DNA from: Candidatus Aalborgicola lynettensis
GTDB taxonomy: Bacteria > Pseudomonadota > Gammaproteobacteria > Burkholderiales > Burkholderiaceae_C
NCBI GenBank assembly: GCA_016719405.1
Contig: JADJZE010000001.1
Span: 1-64,000 of the forward strand
DNA: 64,000 bases
Reading direction: 5' to 3'
This document shows positions 28,230-38,004 of the stretch, piece by piece. A program made the translations under genes and the position numbers. How positions within the stretch are numbered: position 1 is the stretch's first letter; each line of letters begins with the position of its first letter. The notes below the pieces were generated by a model that saw only the letters and a list, made by a program, of their open reading frames with translations, searched no databases and was not told the origin of the DNA.

Positions 28230-29579
28230 ATGGCGTGGCGTGTGATCCCTGCTGGTGTGCCAGGGGCTTGCAGCAATGGCCGGTTGGTGGTCCATTCTGC
28301 GCAGGATGCAATGGTTGTCGCTTTGGCCATGGCTTTGCTCGGCAGTTACATCTGGTTCGTGCTCGATGCCGTGCGTGGCGCACGTTTGTTGCGTTGGTTG
28401 CGCAGTGGTGTACAGACCGATATTTTTCTGGGGCAGGGCTTGTGGAGCGAAGTGTCAGACCGCATTCGCAAAATGGTTCGCACCTACCAGCGTGCGGCCG
28501 TAGAGGGGGAGAGTCGGCTACAGGATTTCCTTTCGGCCTTGCAGGCGTCTCCCAACGGCGTGGTGTTACTGGATGCGAACATGCGCATCGAGTGGTTTAA
28601 CCAGACTGCTGCCGAACATTTTGGTTTTGACGCCCGTCGCGACATGCCGCAGCACTTTGGCAATCTGGTGCGGGACCCCGGACTCACGCTGTATTTGTCC
28701 GCACGGGACTATATGCATGACGTCACCATGGCCGGGCGCAAACACACCAATTCGGTGCCAGTGAAACTGTCAGTGCAGATTCACCCCTACGCAGAAGGAC
28801 GCAGTCTTTTGCTGTCGCGTGACATTACTGCGGTAGAACAGGCTGAGGCCATGCGACGTGATTTTGTGGCCAATGTTTCCCACGAAATTCGTACCCCTCT
28901 GACGGTGCTGACCGGGTTTGTGGAGACCCTCCAAACATTGCCCCTGGAGGATGCGGATCGCCAACGCTATCTTGGCTTGATGTCGCAACAGGCGCAGCGT
29001 ATGCAAACGCTGGTCAGCGATCTTCTTACTTTGTCGCGTCTGGAGGGTAGCCCATTGCCGCCATCACATGAATGGGTGTCGCTGGATACTTTGTTGGCCC
29101 AGTGTGCGCAGGATGCCTGGGACCTGTCCCATTTGTTATTTGCAGAGCGGCACGATCTGCATTTTCATTGAACAGGGTGTGAAATAGCGGGGTCCGCTGC
29201 GGAACTGCACAGCGCGATGTTCAATCTGATTGGCAATGCCATTCGGTATACGCCGGCCCAGCAACGTATTGATGTATGCACCGCATACCAGCCAGACGGT
29301 GGGGTCTTGTTCTCGGTCAAGGACACGGGTCCGGGCATTGCACCGGAGCATATCCCCCGGTTGACCGAGCGGTTTTACCGGGTTGATCGCAGCCGCTCGC
29401 GCGACACCGGCGGGACCGGTCTGGGATTGGCAATCGTTAAACATGTGACGCAACGCCACAGCGCGGAACTGCACATTGACAGCGTTCCTGGCAAGGGATC
29501 CACCTTCTCAATCGTGTTCCCGGCGTCGCGCGTGCGCCGTGCTTTGGCGTTGGGCAATCCAGTGCCTATCGATTTTTGA
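28230..29579 (+). pseudogene. phoR: phoR, phosphate sensor kinase, interrupted by an in-frame TGA
   Basis: Sensor kinase that phosphorylates PhoB. A membrane segment ([20 protein letters not shown]), a PAS ([20 protein letters not shown]), HisKA with [20 protein letters not shown], and ATPase motifs FNLIGNAIRYTP, DTGPGIAPEH and GGTGLGLAIVKH are readable. A TGA at 29169-29171 (after ERHDLHFH) stops the frame between HisKA and ATPase; the same frame resumes at once with TGCEIAGSAAELHSAMFNLI. The start is uncertain: ATG 28230 is likely, but the frame runs on from phoB without a stop. The end overlaps the convergent glycosyltransferase gene by 14 bp. Confidence 0.82.
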
Positions 29580-31265
29580 ATACCAGCACGTTCTCTGCAT
29601 GATCAACAGGGTGGCGGATGTTCGCAAGCAAAGTCCATTGGTTGAGGTCTACCGTTTTTGGGGGCGATCCATCAGGACGGGGCTCTGCCAATAACCAGGG
29701 GCATTGCGGTGCGCTTTGCATCGGCACCAGGCGCAGTTGCCCGTAAAACGCAAACGCTGCGACTTGTCCCTGCCCCAGCCCGACAGATTCTGCACACGCG
29801 TTCGTACCGATGCGTGCTACGGTGCGCTGAACCAGTGCGTTGTAGCTCTGGGCGTAATTGAGCAGTGGCATCCACAGTGTCATCAGCAGCAGCCAACTCA
29901 GTGCCGCACCCCCTGCGGGTAGTACCAGGCTTTTCCAGATGGCAGCCTGGTGCCGACCTACACGCCATTTCACCAGCCACCCCCAGACGAAAGTGGCCAC
30001 TATGGCGATGGCCAGTGTTGGGAGCGAAAACTGGGCCTCGAAGCCTGGTGCGAGGCGCGCAACATTGGCTGCCGGTTGTGCCGGAAATCCCGTTTGTATG
30101 GCAATCCAGATCACCCAGACGATGAACGCACAGCCCGAGAAAAACAGCAGAGTAAACCAGTCAATGATGGCTGCCACCTGCCGTTTTAGCGTCGGTAGCG
30201 CAAAGGCGGCCAGGGTAGCCAATGGCGGCAAAGCCAATAACAGCGTGCGGTCTGATGACCCGGTTGTGAGTGTTGCGCACACACACACCAATGCCAGCCA
30301 GAAAGGCAGCGCAACGTGTCGGCTGATCCGGCGATTGAACAAACGATGGCGCCAGCGCCAGACGGTCCATAGCGCCAAAGGCCAGGCGGGCCAGGTAAAC
30401 CAGATCAGCAATTGCGCATACCCATTCCAGTCCGCCCAGGTTGGGCGAGGCAGCTCGATTTTCCAGCGCAACAAACCCAGCAATATGGCGAGCCCCAGGG
30501 CGACGGCATTGGTGAGACCGATGAGCAGGGCTTCTTGCCGAATCCGCTGCACGCCCGCCGCGTCAATATCGCCGGGTCGGTCAAAAAAATGCAGTGCCGT
30601 GGCTCCCAAACCGAACAGCAGCGCCAAACTGGGTGCGCCCGATAACGACAGACCGATCAGGCCCAGCGAGACGGCGTACAGCGGAAGGGGGCGCCGGTAC
30701 GGCAGGGCCGCCATACCGTAATAAAACAATGCCGCACAACCCAGTTGGGCCAATGCGGGGCTGGTTTCATGGGACAACTGCGCAAGCCCCAGGCAGGCTA
30801 TCAGTGCCAGCAAGCCTCCATCGGCCATGGCGCGGGCGTAATCATTGGGGAGGGCTTCGCCGCCAAACGCAAAAGCAACCGGTTGCGCCAATGGGCTGCG
30901 TGCGAGGTAATACGTGCCGTACCATGTGCCCAACATGGCCAGAATCAATAATCCGGCAAAAGGAATGCGGGCGGCAAAATCGGCGGCTATCCAGTTCGGG
31001 GTCCATTGCATCGCCCAGGCACCGAGCCAATAAGGCAGAACGGCAGGGTTGTCGACTGGTATGCCCATCAACGTGGGTGTGAGCCAGTTTGACGTTCCTT
31101 GTACCAACTCTGCCATGTAACCCAGGGCAGTCATGTCGGCACTTTTTCAGGCGTCCTTCCTATAAAACCGGCCAACAGATAGGCCAGGCAAATCATCAGC
31201 AATGCCCAACGCGGAAAACGTCTGGCGCCGGCCTGGGTAACGATGGCGGGGGTTGGCAGGTTCAC
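29566..31265 (-). pseudogene. ArnT-like membrane glycosyltransferase, N-terminus interrupted
   Basis: Integral membrane protein of the ArnT/PMT glycosyltransferase class, with about a dozen hydrophobic segments and a short periplasmic C-terminus (VGLGQGQVAAFAFYGQLRLV). The intact part runs from MTALGYMAELVQGTSNWL at 31134 to 29566. Upstream codons from GTG 31265 read a proper first TM helix (RFPRWALLMICLAYLLAGFI) and then GRTPEKVPT-stop; inserting one G after GGAAGG gives GRDA-stop-KSADMTALGY, so a lost G plus a TGG-to-TGA change separate the helix from the body. The usual reading would be GRDAWKSADMTALGY. Glycosyl acceptor unknown. The N-terminal Asp-containing loop is catalytic in this family, so the short form from 31134 may be inactive. 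Confidence 0.72.
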
Positions 31266-31303
31266 TGAGAGATTGGGTGAAAAATACGTCAGTAATGTAC
31301 AGA

Positions 31304-31343
31304 CAAAAATATAGGCAGCCCAGGAAACCCTGTCTGCCTATAT
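31304..31343 (-). terminator. Intrinsic terminator of rpmE2
   Basis: Arms ATATAGGCAG (31309-31318) and CTGCCTATAT (31334-31343) form a perfect 10-bp stem; on the minus strand the stem is followed by a T-run (31305-31309). Confidence 0.8.
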
Positions 31344-31376
31344 TCTGGGTGGTTCAGGCCAAGACCTGACTGCGAA

Positions 31377-31634
31377 TTATTTGGCTGTGGTCTTGCCGAA
31401 GCGGTTGCGGAAGCGCTCCACGCGGCCACCCATGTTGTCCACGGATTTTTGTGTGCCAGTGTAGAAAGGGTGTGACTCGCTGGTGGTATCCAGCTTGATC
31501 CATGGCAGCTCACGGCCGTCTTCCATCTTGATCATTTCCTTGGCGTTGGCGCAAGAACGGGTCACAAACTTGAAACCGTTGGACATGTCCTGAAAACACA
31601 CGTCGCGGTAGTTAGGGTGAATGCCTTCTTTCAT
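31377..31634 (-). CDS. rpmE2: 50S ribosomal protein L31 type B
   Basis: Large-subunit ribosomal protein. [20 protein letters not shown] starts at ATG 31634 behind GGAGAG. It lacks the CxxC zinc ligands of type A L31, so it is the zinc-independent paralogue (85 residues); the end [12 protein letters not shown] is typical. In related genomes it often lies close to rho; here ycaO and a group II intron lie between them. Confidence 0.95.
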   Translation of the reverse strand: MKEGIHPNYRDVCFQDMSNGFKFVTRSCANAKEMIKMEDGRELPWIKLDTTSESHPFYTGTQKSVDNMGGRVERFRNRFGKTTAK

Positions 31635-31795
31635 ATCTCTCTCCATCAGTTGCGATAGCCGCGCCAGCCTATCCAGCGTACTTTTCGCGAAACCGCCGAT
31701 TATATAACTGTTTGCGGCTGCGACAAGATTCCGTCATTTGGCGCCTTCATCGGGCCCGCTATCGGCCACAGCCGACGTGGGGCCTCGAATCTGAA

Positions 31796-33988
31796 TCAGG
31801 CGGCCATGGCCCGCGCCTTGTGCAGTTTTTGGTAGCTGTCAATAAGACGCTGGTGCCGATCGAGCCCTTCCAGTTGCATGCTGGTGGGCGTCAAACCGAA
31901 GAAGCGCACGCTGCCGTCCACCGACCCCAGTACCGCATCCATCCGCGGGTTGCCAAACATTCGGCGGAAATTTTCCTCGTAATCGGCCAGTTCCAGGTCA
32001 TCGTCGAGCTGCACCTCCAGCACCACATTCAAGGCTTGGTAGAACAATCCGCGCTCGACCGTGTTTTCGTTGTACTGCAGGAAGGCGCCAACCAGATCGT
32101 GCGCGGCTTCAAATTGCTTCAAGGCCAGCTGGACCAGCAGCTTCAACTCCAGAACCGTGAGTTGACCCCAGACCGTGTTCTCGTCAAATTCGATGCCGAT
32201 CAAGGTGATGATGTCGGTGTAATCGTCGAGCTCGCTCTCTTCCAGCCGTTGGAGCAGTGCCTTCAGGCTGCGATCATCCAGGCGGTGCAAATTCAAGATA
32301 TCGGCACGGAACGCCAGCGCTTTGTTGGTGTTATCCCAAATCAAATCTTCGACCGGATAAATTTCGGAATACCCCGGCACCAGGATGCGACAGGCGGTTG
32401 CGCCGAGTTGGTCATACACCGCCATGTACGCTTCTTTGCCCAGACTTTCGAGAATGCCGAACAAGGTTGCGGCCTCCATGGCATTGGAGTTGGTGCCCTG
32501 GCCGGAAAAATCCCACTCCACAAAATCAAAATTCGCTTTGGCACTGAAAAAGCGCCACGACACCACACCGCTGGAATCAATAAAGTGCTCAACAAAGTTA
32601 TTGGGCTCCGTCACGGCGTTGCTCTCAAAGGTCGGCCGAGGCAAATCGTTCAGGCCTTCAAAACTGCGCCCTTGCAGCAATTCGGTCAAACTGCGCTCCA
32701 GAGCCACCTCCAGGCTGGGATGCGCACCGAAAGATGCAAACACGCCGCCGGTTCGCGGGTTCATCAAGGTGACGCACATCACGGGGAATTTTCCGCCCAG
32801 CGATGCGTCTTTTACCAACACCGGAAAACCCTGATTTTCCAGTTCCGCAATGCCAGCCAGAATGCCGGGAAATTTCGCCAGCACCTTGTCCGGCACATCC
32901 GGTAGTGCGATTTCGCCTTCCAGAATTTCGCGTTTGACCGCCCGTTCAAAAATTTCCGACAGGCATTGCACCTGTGCTTCGGCCAACGTATTGCCGGCAC
33001 TCATGCCGTTGCTGAGGAACAGGTTGTCGATCAGGTTCGTCGGAAAGTACACCACCTCGCCATCCGACTGCCGCACATACGGCAAGCAACAGATGCCGCG
33101 TTTGACATTGCCGGAGTTGGTGTCCACCAGATGCGACCCACGCAACTCACCATCGGGGTTGTAAATTTGCAGGCAGTAGTCGTCGAGTATTCCGACGGGC
33201 AGCGCGTCTTTGCGCCCGGGCTTGAACCAGCGCTCATTGGGGTAATGCACAAACGCGGCGTTGGCAATGTCCTCACCCCAGAACTGGTGGGTGTAGAAGT
33301 GATTGCAGCTCAGTCGCTCAATGTATTCGCCCAAGGCCGACGCCAGCGCGCTTTCCTTGGTGGCGCCCTTGCCATTGGTAAAACACATCGGCGAGTGCGC
33401 GTCGCGGATATGCAGCGACCACACGTTGGGAACCAAGTTGCGCCACGAGGCAATTTCAATCTTGATGCCCAAGGCCGCCACAACACCTGACATATTGGCG
33501 ATGGTTTGCTCCAGCGGCAGATCCTTGCCCGCGCTATAGGTGCATGCCTCTGGGTTGGGCTTCAGCGCCAGCAGAGACTGGGCATCGGCATCGATGCTCT
33601 CGACTTCTTCTATGACAAACTCAGGCCCGGTTTGCACCACCTTCTTCACCGTGCAGCGCTCAATGGAGCGCAAAATTCCCTCGCGGTCTTTGGTGGAGAT
33701 ATCTGCTGGCAACTCCACTTGAATCTTGAAAATCTGCTGGTAGCGGTTTTCGGGATCGACAATGTTGTTCTGCGACAGGCGGATCTGATCGGTAGGGATG
33801 TTGCGCGTGTTGCAGTACAACTTCACAAAGTAGGCCGCACACAAGGCCGACGAGGCCAAAAAGTAATCGAAAGGTCCCGGCGCAGAGCCATCACCTTTGT
33901 AGCGGATAGGCTGATCGGCCACCACCGTGAAATCATCGAACTTAGCCTCCAGACGAAGCTTGTCGAGAAAATTGACTTTGATTTCCAT
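31796..33988 (-). CDS. ycaO: OsmC-YcaO fusion protein
   Basis: Residues 1 to about 140 form an OsmC-like domain (GDGSAPGPFDYFLASSALCA), which in other proteins reduces organic peroxides. From about 165 the protein follows E. coli YcaO closely: WSLHIRDAHSPMCFTNGKGA, ASALGEYIERLSCNHFYTHQ, SGNVKRGICCLPYVRQSDGE, NGMSAGNTLAEAQVQCLSEI, FASFGAHPSLEVALERSLTE, ending in the tetratricopeptide-like region of YcaO. YcaO enzymes activate amide backbones with ATP; E. coli YcaO is linked to ribosomal protein S12 methylthiolation. The C-terminal PxPxP of azoline-forming members is absent, and no precursor peptide or TfuA is nearby. 730 residues. Confidence 0.9.
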   Translation of the reverse strand: MEIKVNFLDKLRLEAKFDDFTVVADQPIRYKGDGSAPGPFDYFLASSALCAAYFVKLYCNTRNIPTDQIRLSQNNIVDPENRYQQIFKIQVELPADISTKDREGILRSIERCTVKKVVQTGPEFVIEEVESIDADAQSLLALKPNPEACTYSAGKDLPLEQTIANMSGVVAALGIKIEIASWRNLVPNVWSLHIRDAHSPMCFTNGKGATKESALASALGEYIERLSCNHFYTHQFWGEDIANAAFVHYPNERWFKPGRKDALPVGILDDYCLQIYNPDGELRGSHLVDTNSGNVKRGICCLPYVRQSDGEVVYFPTNLIDNLFLSNGMSAGNTLAEAQVQCLSEIFERAVKREILEGEIALPDVPDKVLAKFPGILAGIAELENQGFPVLVKDASLGGKFPVMCVTLMNPRTGGVFASFGAHPSLEVALERSLTELLQGRSFEGLNDLPRPTFESNAVTEPNNFVEHFIDSSGVVSWRFFSAKANFDFVEWDFSGQGTNSNAMEAATLFGILESLGKEAYMAVYDQLGATACRILVPGYSEIYPVEDLIWDNTNKALAFRADILNLHRLDDRSLKALLQRLEESELDDYTDIITLIGIEFDENTVWGQLTVLELKLLVQLALKQFEAAHDLVGAFLQYNENTVERGLFYQALNVVLEVQLDDDLELADYEENFRRMFGNPRMDAVLGSVDGSVRFFGLTPTSMQLEGLDRHQRLIDSYQKLHKARAMAA

Positions 33989-34125
33989 GGGGTATCCAAA
34001 AAAGAGGTGTTCAAACCTGGTTGGCAGGCATTATCGGATCTCCGCTTTTGGAAAACCCGCGCCGCATTGGCAATGTGCAGTACACGGGGCCGACACAACG
34101 GAAAACATTGCCACCTCAATGACTA

Positions 34126-34180
34126 CGAAATTGATAGCTGCTCACGCAAATTTATCGGGCGCTAGCGGCCAATTTGGCAT
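34126..34180 (+). repeat. Dispersed palindromic repeat, variant copy 4
   Basis: AAATTGATAGCTGCTCACGC, then ATCGGGCGCTAGCGGCCAAT: a variant with the AGCTGCT half and a GCGCTAGCGGCCA half. It lies upstream of ycaO next to the rho terminator. The gap 33989-34212 holds only this and the terminator. Confidence 0.65.
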
Positions 34181-34209
34181 AAAAAAGGCCGCCTATTCAG
34201 GCGGCCTTT
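34181..34209 (-). terminator. Intrinsic terminator of rho, now displaced by the intron
   Basis: GGCCGCC-TATTCA-GGCGGCC (34187-34206), followed on the minus strand by six T (34186-34181) and on the plus strand by three T. If the intron (34215-36087) is removed, it sits about 27 bp after the rho stop codon. Confidence 0.85.
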
Positions 34210-34726
34210 GCTGTGTGCGCCCAGCATGGGCGCACACCTGCGGGTGAAAGTCCCGCTGCGAGCTGGTCACAGTGAGCAAAGTGAAGCACAACTGCGTAAG
34301 GGCGACCGAGCGTGGGAAGGAAGTGTGGAGCGTAAATCGTGAGCCGATGGACAAGAACCGCATAGAAGGCGTTGCCAAGCAGGGGGAGTGGGCATGAAAC
34401 CACAAAGCTCTTGTGACCAAGGCTTGGGCGGCGTAAATGCGGCGGTTGTGCGATGAAGGTGTGCGTTCTTACCTGGGGAGATCTCGCCTCACGCCTGAAA
34501 GGGCGACGGCATTGCTGGAGCGAGAAGTCAGCAGAGGTCGTAGTAGCTGGAGCCGGGGCCGCTGAGGCCACAAGGCAAGAGAGAAGGACCGAACGAGAGT
34601 GAGTGACTGAAGACATGCAAAGCTGCAAGGTCATGCGTCAGAAGCCAGGGCAACCTGGGCGGGCAGGAAGGCGGCACGGTGAAGCCGGGCCAGACACTGC
34701 CAGCGACGAAACCGGAGGTACGTTGC

Positions 34727-36006
34727 ATGAGCACCCGGCCACAGGGTCGGCAAAGTCAAAAGGCAGGCACTGGTGGCCTGCTGGAGAAAGCGCTGACGAG
34801 ACAGAACCTGCAAACAGCGTGGAAGCGGGTCAAAGCCAACAAAGGCGCAGCCGGGGTGGACGGACTCGACATCGAGCAAACCGCCCAGGTCATACGCCAG
34901 AGCTGGCCCGAAATCCGTCAAGTGCTGCTGACAGGATGCTACCGGCCCAGTCCGGTACGCAAAGTGATGATCCCCAAACCCGACGGGAGCCAGCGCGAGC
35001 TGGGCATCCCCACGGTACTGGATCGGCTGATCCAGCAAGCACTGCTGCAAGTGCTACAACCCCTGATCGACCCCACCTTCAGCACCCACAGCCACGGGTT
35101 TCGTCCCGGCAGACGAGCACACGACGCGGTCAATGCTGCGCGCAAGTTCGTCCAATCGGGCAAACGCGTGGTGGTGGACGTAGACCTGGCCAAATTCTTT
35201 GACCGGGTCAACCACGACATCCTGATAGACAGGCTCAAGAGACGCATCGACGACGCTGGAGTGATCCGGCTGGTGCGTGCGTACCTCAACGCCGGGATCA
35301 TGGATGGTGGGGTGGTGGTCGATCGCCATCTGGGTACGCCTCAGGGCGGGCCACTGTCCCCACTGCTGGCCAATGTGCTGCTGGACGAAGTGGACAAGGC
35401 ATTGGAGGTGCGGGGCTACAGCTTCGCGCGCTACGCCGACGACTGCAACGTCTATGTGGGCAGCCAACGCGCAGGTGAACGGGTGATGGCCTACCTCAGG
35501 AAGCTCTACACGGGCTTGAAGCTTCCAGATCAACGAAGCCAAAAGCGCGGTAGACAGCGCCTTCGGACGCAAATTCCTGGGCTACGCGCTGTGGGAGGCC
35601 AAGGGCAGCGAAGTCAAATGTGCGGTGGCCTACAAGGCGCTGGACAACTTCAAGGCCCGCATCCGGCAACTCACGCGCCGCTCGGGCGCACGCAGTATGG
35701 CGCAAGTGGTGCAGAAACTGCGGCCCTACCTGCTGGGCTGGAAAGCGTACTTCGGGATGGCGCAAACGCCAAAGGTCTGGCGAGCTGGACGAGTGGCTGC
35801 GCCACCGATTGCGTGCGATCCAGCTCAAGCACTGGAAAAGGCCCAGGGTGATCTATCGGGAGCTCATGGTGCTGGGGGCATCGCAAGATGTCGCCAAGCA
35901 GGTGGCAGGAAACTGCCACCGCTGGTGGCGCAATAGTGCCATGCTGCTCAATTGCGTGCTGACCATTGCCTACTTTGATGCACTGGGACTACCGCGACTG
36001 TCATGA
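34727..36006 (+). pseudogene. ltrA: Intron-encoded reverse transcriptase/maturase, two frameshifts
   Basis: Group II intron protein needed for splicing and mobility. Start ATG 34727 (MSTRPQGRQSQKAGTGGLLE) behind GGAGGT. Reverse transcriptase blocks are intact up to about 35520: VMIPKPDGSQRELGIPTVLD, HGFRPGRRAHDAV, DVDLAKFFDRVNHDIL, GTPQGGPLSPLLANVLLDEV and the catalytic FARYADDCN (35432-35443). At about 35524 an extra C shifts the frame (KLQINEAKSAVD continues in the next frame), and at about 35780 two bases are missing before ELDEWLRHRLRAIQLKHWKR, the maturase part. The protein as read is not functional. Confidence 0.87.
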
Positions 36007-36018
36007 CCTCAAACTCTC

Positions 36019-36055
36019 GAACCGCCCGGTGCGGACCCGCATGCCGGGTGGTGTG
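36019..36055 (+). other. Group II intron domain V
   Basis: ACCGCCCGG (36021-36029) pairs with CCGGGTGGT (36044-36052), with an internal bulge and GC-rich tip. The CGC-type catalytic triad fits class C introns. Intact although the protein gene is not. Confidence 0.72.
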
Positions 36056-36107
36056 GCAGGGGCGCCTCCTACAATGGAGGCCCCCTATGCCGATGCGACT
36101 TGAAGGC

Positions 36108-37370
36108 TTATCCGCCCCGGCGCATCATGTCAAAGAACTCGCTATTGTTCTTGGTGGCGCGCATTTGCTTCAACACCATCTCCATGGACTCGATCTCGTC
36201 CATGTTGTAGAGGAACTGGCGCAGGATGCGGGTTTTTTGCAAAATTTCGGGCTGCAGCAGTAATTCCTCGCGGCGGGTACCGCTGCGGTTGAGCTGGATG
36301 GAGGGGAATACGCGCTTTTCATAAAGGCGGCGGTCCAGGTGGATTTCGCTGTTGCCGGTACCCTTGAATTCTTCAAAGATCACCTCGTCCATGCGGCTGC
36401 CGGTATCGACCAGTGCCGTGGCGATGATGGTCAGGCTGCCGCCTTCCTCCACATTGCGGGCCGCACCCAAAAAGCGCTTGGGGCGCGGCAGGGCGTTGGC
36501 GTCCACACCACCGGTCAGCACCTTGCCGGCGGATGGCACCACGTTGTTGTAAGCACGGGCCAAGCGGGTAATGGAGTCCAGCAGAATCACCACGTCTTTT
36601 TTCAACTCGACCAGGCGTTTGGCACGCTCAATCACCATCTCAGCCACGTGCACGTGGCGGGCGGCGGGTTCATCAAAAGTGGAGGCAATCACCTCGCCCT
36701 TGACGGTGCGCTGCATCTCGGTCACTTCTTCAGGGCGCTCGTCAATCAGCAGCACCATCAGGTAGCTCTCGGGGTAGTTGGCCGAAATGGCATGTGCAAT
36801 GTGCTGCATCATCACCGTCTTGCCGCTCTTGGGCTGCGCCACGATCAGGGCGCGCTGGCCTTTGCCGATGGGGGCAATGATGTCGATCACGCGGCCAGTA
36901 ATGTTGTCTTCACCCTTGATGTCGCGCTCCAGCTTCATTTGCTCCTTGGGGAACAGGGGCGTCAGGTTTTCGAACATGACCTTGTGTTTGTTGCCTTCGG
37001 GCGGGCCACCGTTGACCTTGTCGAGCTTGTTCAGGGCAAAGTAGCGCTCACCGTCTTTGGGGGTGCGCACTTCGCCTTCGATCATGTCGCCGGTGTGCAG
37101 GTTGAAGCGGCGCACCTGGCTGGGGCTGATGTAGATGTCGTCTGTAGACGCGGTGTAGCTGGTGTCGGGGCTGCGCAAAAAGCCAAAACCGTCGGGCAGA
37201 ATTTCCAGCACGCCGTCCGCAATGATTTGTTCACCCGTGCGGGCGCGCTTCTTGATGATGGCAAACATTAGCTCCTGCTTGCGCATGCGCCCGGTGTTTT
37301 CAATTTCAAGCTCTTCGGCCTGCTTCAAGACTTCGGAAACGTGCAGGGCTTTGAGTTCGTTTAAGTGCAT
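36108..37370 (-). CDS. rho: Transcription termination factor Rho
   Basis: Hexameric RNA-dependent ATPase that ends transcription. [20 protein letters not shown] starts the N-terminal domain; RNP1-like [12 protein letters not shown] binds RNA; Walker [15 protein letters not shown] (near residue 180), Walker [17 protein letters not shown] and Q/R-loop regions ([20 protein letters not shown]) follow. 420 residues, full length. The terminator belonging to it now lies 1.9 kb away behind the antisense intron. trxA is upstream, separated by its own terminator. Confidence 0.97.
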   Translation of the reverse strand: MHLNELKALHVSEVLKQAEELEIENTGRMRKQELMFAIIKKRARTGEQIIADGVLEILPDGFGFLRSPDTSYTASTDDIYISPSQVRRFNLHTGDMIEGEVRTPKDGERYFALNKLDKVNGGPPEGNKHKVMFENLTPLFPKEQMKLERDIKGEDNITGRVIDIIAPIGKGQRALIVAQPKSGKTVMMQHIAHAISANYPESYLMVLLIDERPEEVTEMQRTVKGEVIASTFDEPAARHVHVAEMVIERAKRLVELKKDVVILLDSITRLARAYNNVVPSAGKVLTGGVDANALPRPKRFLGAARNVEEGGSLTIIATALVDTGSRMDEVIFEEFKGTGNSEIHLDRRLYEKRVFPSIQLNRSGTRREELLLQPEILQKTRILRQFLYNMDEIESMEMVLKQMRATKNNSEFFDMMRRGG

Positions 37371-37528
37371 GGAAATGATCCCGTGGGGGGAATAGACCGA
37401 AGAATTCGGGTGTGAAGCAATTCAGGGAGAGGGGGAGGCATGTCGGGTCGACTGCCGCGGTGTTCTTAACCGTGAAAACGGAACCGACTTTCTGGATATA
37501 GCCGGTGAACGGGGGTGATTATGACAGG

Positions 37529-37578
37529 AAAAAGTGACCGTAATGCGTTTCGCCCATTAGGGGAACCACTACGGTCAC
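37529..37578 (-). terminator. Intrinsic terminator of trxA
   Basis: Arms GTGACCGTA (37534-37542) and TACGGTCAC (37570-37578); on the minus strand a T5 run (37533-37529) follows. It lies just after the trxA stop, between trxA and rho, so rho probably has its own promoter in 37371-37528 or relies on readthrough. Confidence 0.78.
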
Positions 37579-37588
37579 GGGCACTTCA

Positions 37589-37921
37589 TCAAGCCAATTG
37601 CTGGTCAATGAAGGCGATCAATTGGGCCTTGCTCAGGGCGCCGACCTTAGTGGCGGAGAGTTGGCCGTCTTTAAACAGCATGAGGGTGGGAATGCCGCGA
37701 ATACCAAATTTGGCAGGGATTTCGCGGTTTTCGTCCACGTTCATTTTGGCGATGCTGAGCTTGCCTTCGTAATCGGTGGAAACTTCGTCCAGAATGGGGG
37801 CAATCATCTTGCAGGGGCCGCACCATTCGGCCCAGTAGTCCACCAAAATGGGTTGTGTGGATTGCAGCACGTCGGCTTCAAAGGTGGCGTCGGTTACGTG
37901 TTTGATCAGGGCGCTGGCCAT
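37589..37921 (-). CDS. trxA: Thioredoxin
   Basis: Cytoplasmic disulfide reductase. [20 protein letters not shown] holds the WCGPCK active site, [15 protein letters not shown] the cis-proline loop. 110 residues, standard. Upstream of rho on the same strand; divergent from the AddB-like gene with 83 bp between. Confidence 0.97.
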   Translation of the reverse strand: MASALIKHVTDATFEADVLQSTQPILVDYWAEWCGPCKMIAPILDEVSTDYEGKLSIAKMNVDENREIPAKFGIRGIPTLMLFKDGQLSATKVGALSKAQLIAFIDQQLA

Positions 37922-38004
37922 GGAATATCCTCGAAAAGTTGGCTAGAAGCTAAAGTTGCGGCCATTGTGACAGAAACCAAGGCCGCTGCAGCGCGGCAAA
38001 CGCT

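Larger units (their letters stand above)
34215..36087 (+). mobile_element. Group IIC intron
   Basis: Starts with the GUGYG consensus (GTGCGCCCAGCATGGGCG) and contains conserved intron RNA segments: CGGGTGAAAGTCCCGC, ACCTGGGGAGATCTCGCC, and AGAAGTCAGCAGAGGTCGTA before the reading frame. Domain V lies at about 36019-36055 and domain VI (GGCGCCTCC/GGAGGCCCC) runs to about 36087, ending CTAT. It lies a few bases downstream of the stem of an intrinsic terminator in the same orientation, the target typical of class C. The ends are estimates to a few bases; the 5' end could be 34213. The intron is antisense to rho. Confidence 0.9.

Noticed and set aside
29169..29171. Selenocysteine or recoded TGA in phoR
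   Set aside because: TGA is used as an ordinary stop by many genes here, the site is not catalytic, and no SECIS-like hairpin stands out.
31712..32905. Plus-strand open frame (397 codons) opposite ycaO
   Set aside because: Antisense to a well-conserved YcaO protein, with no recognisable domain.
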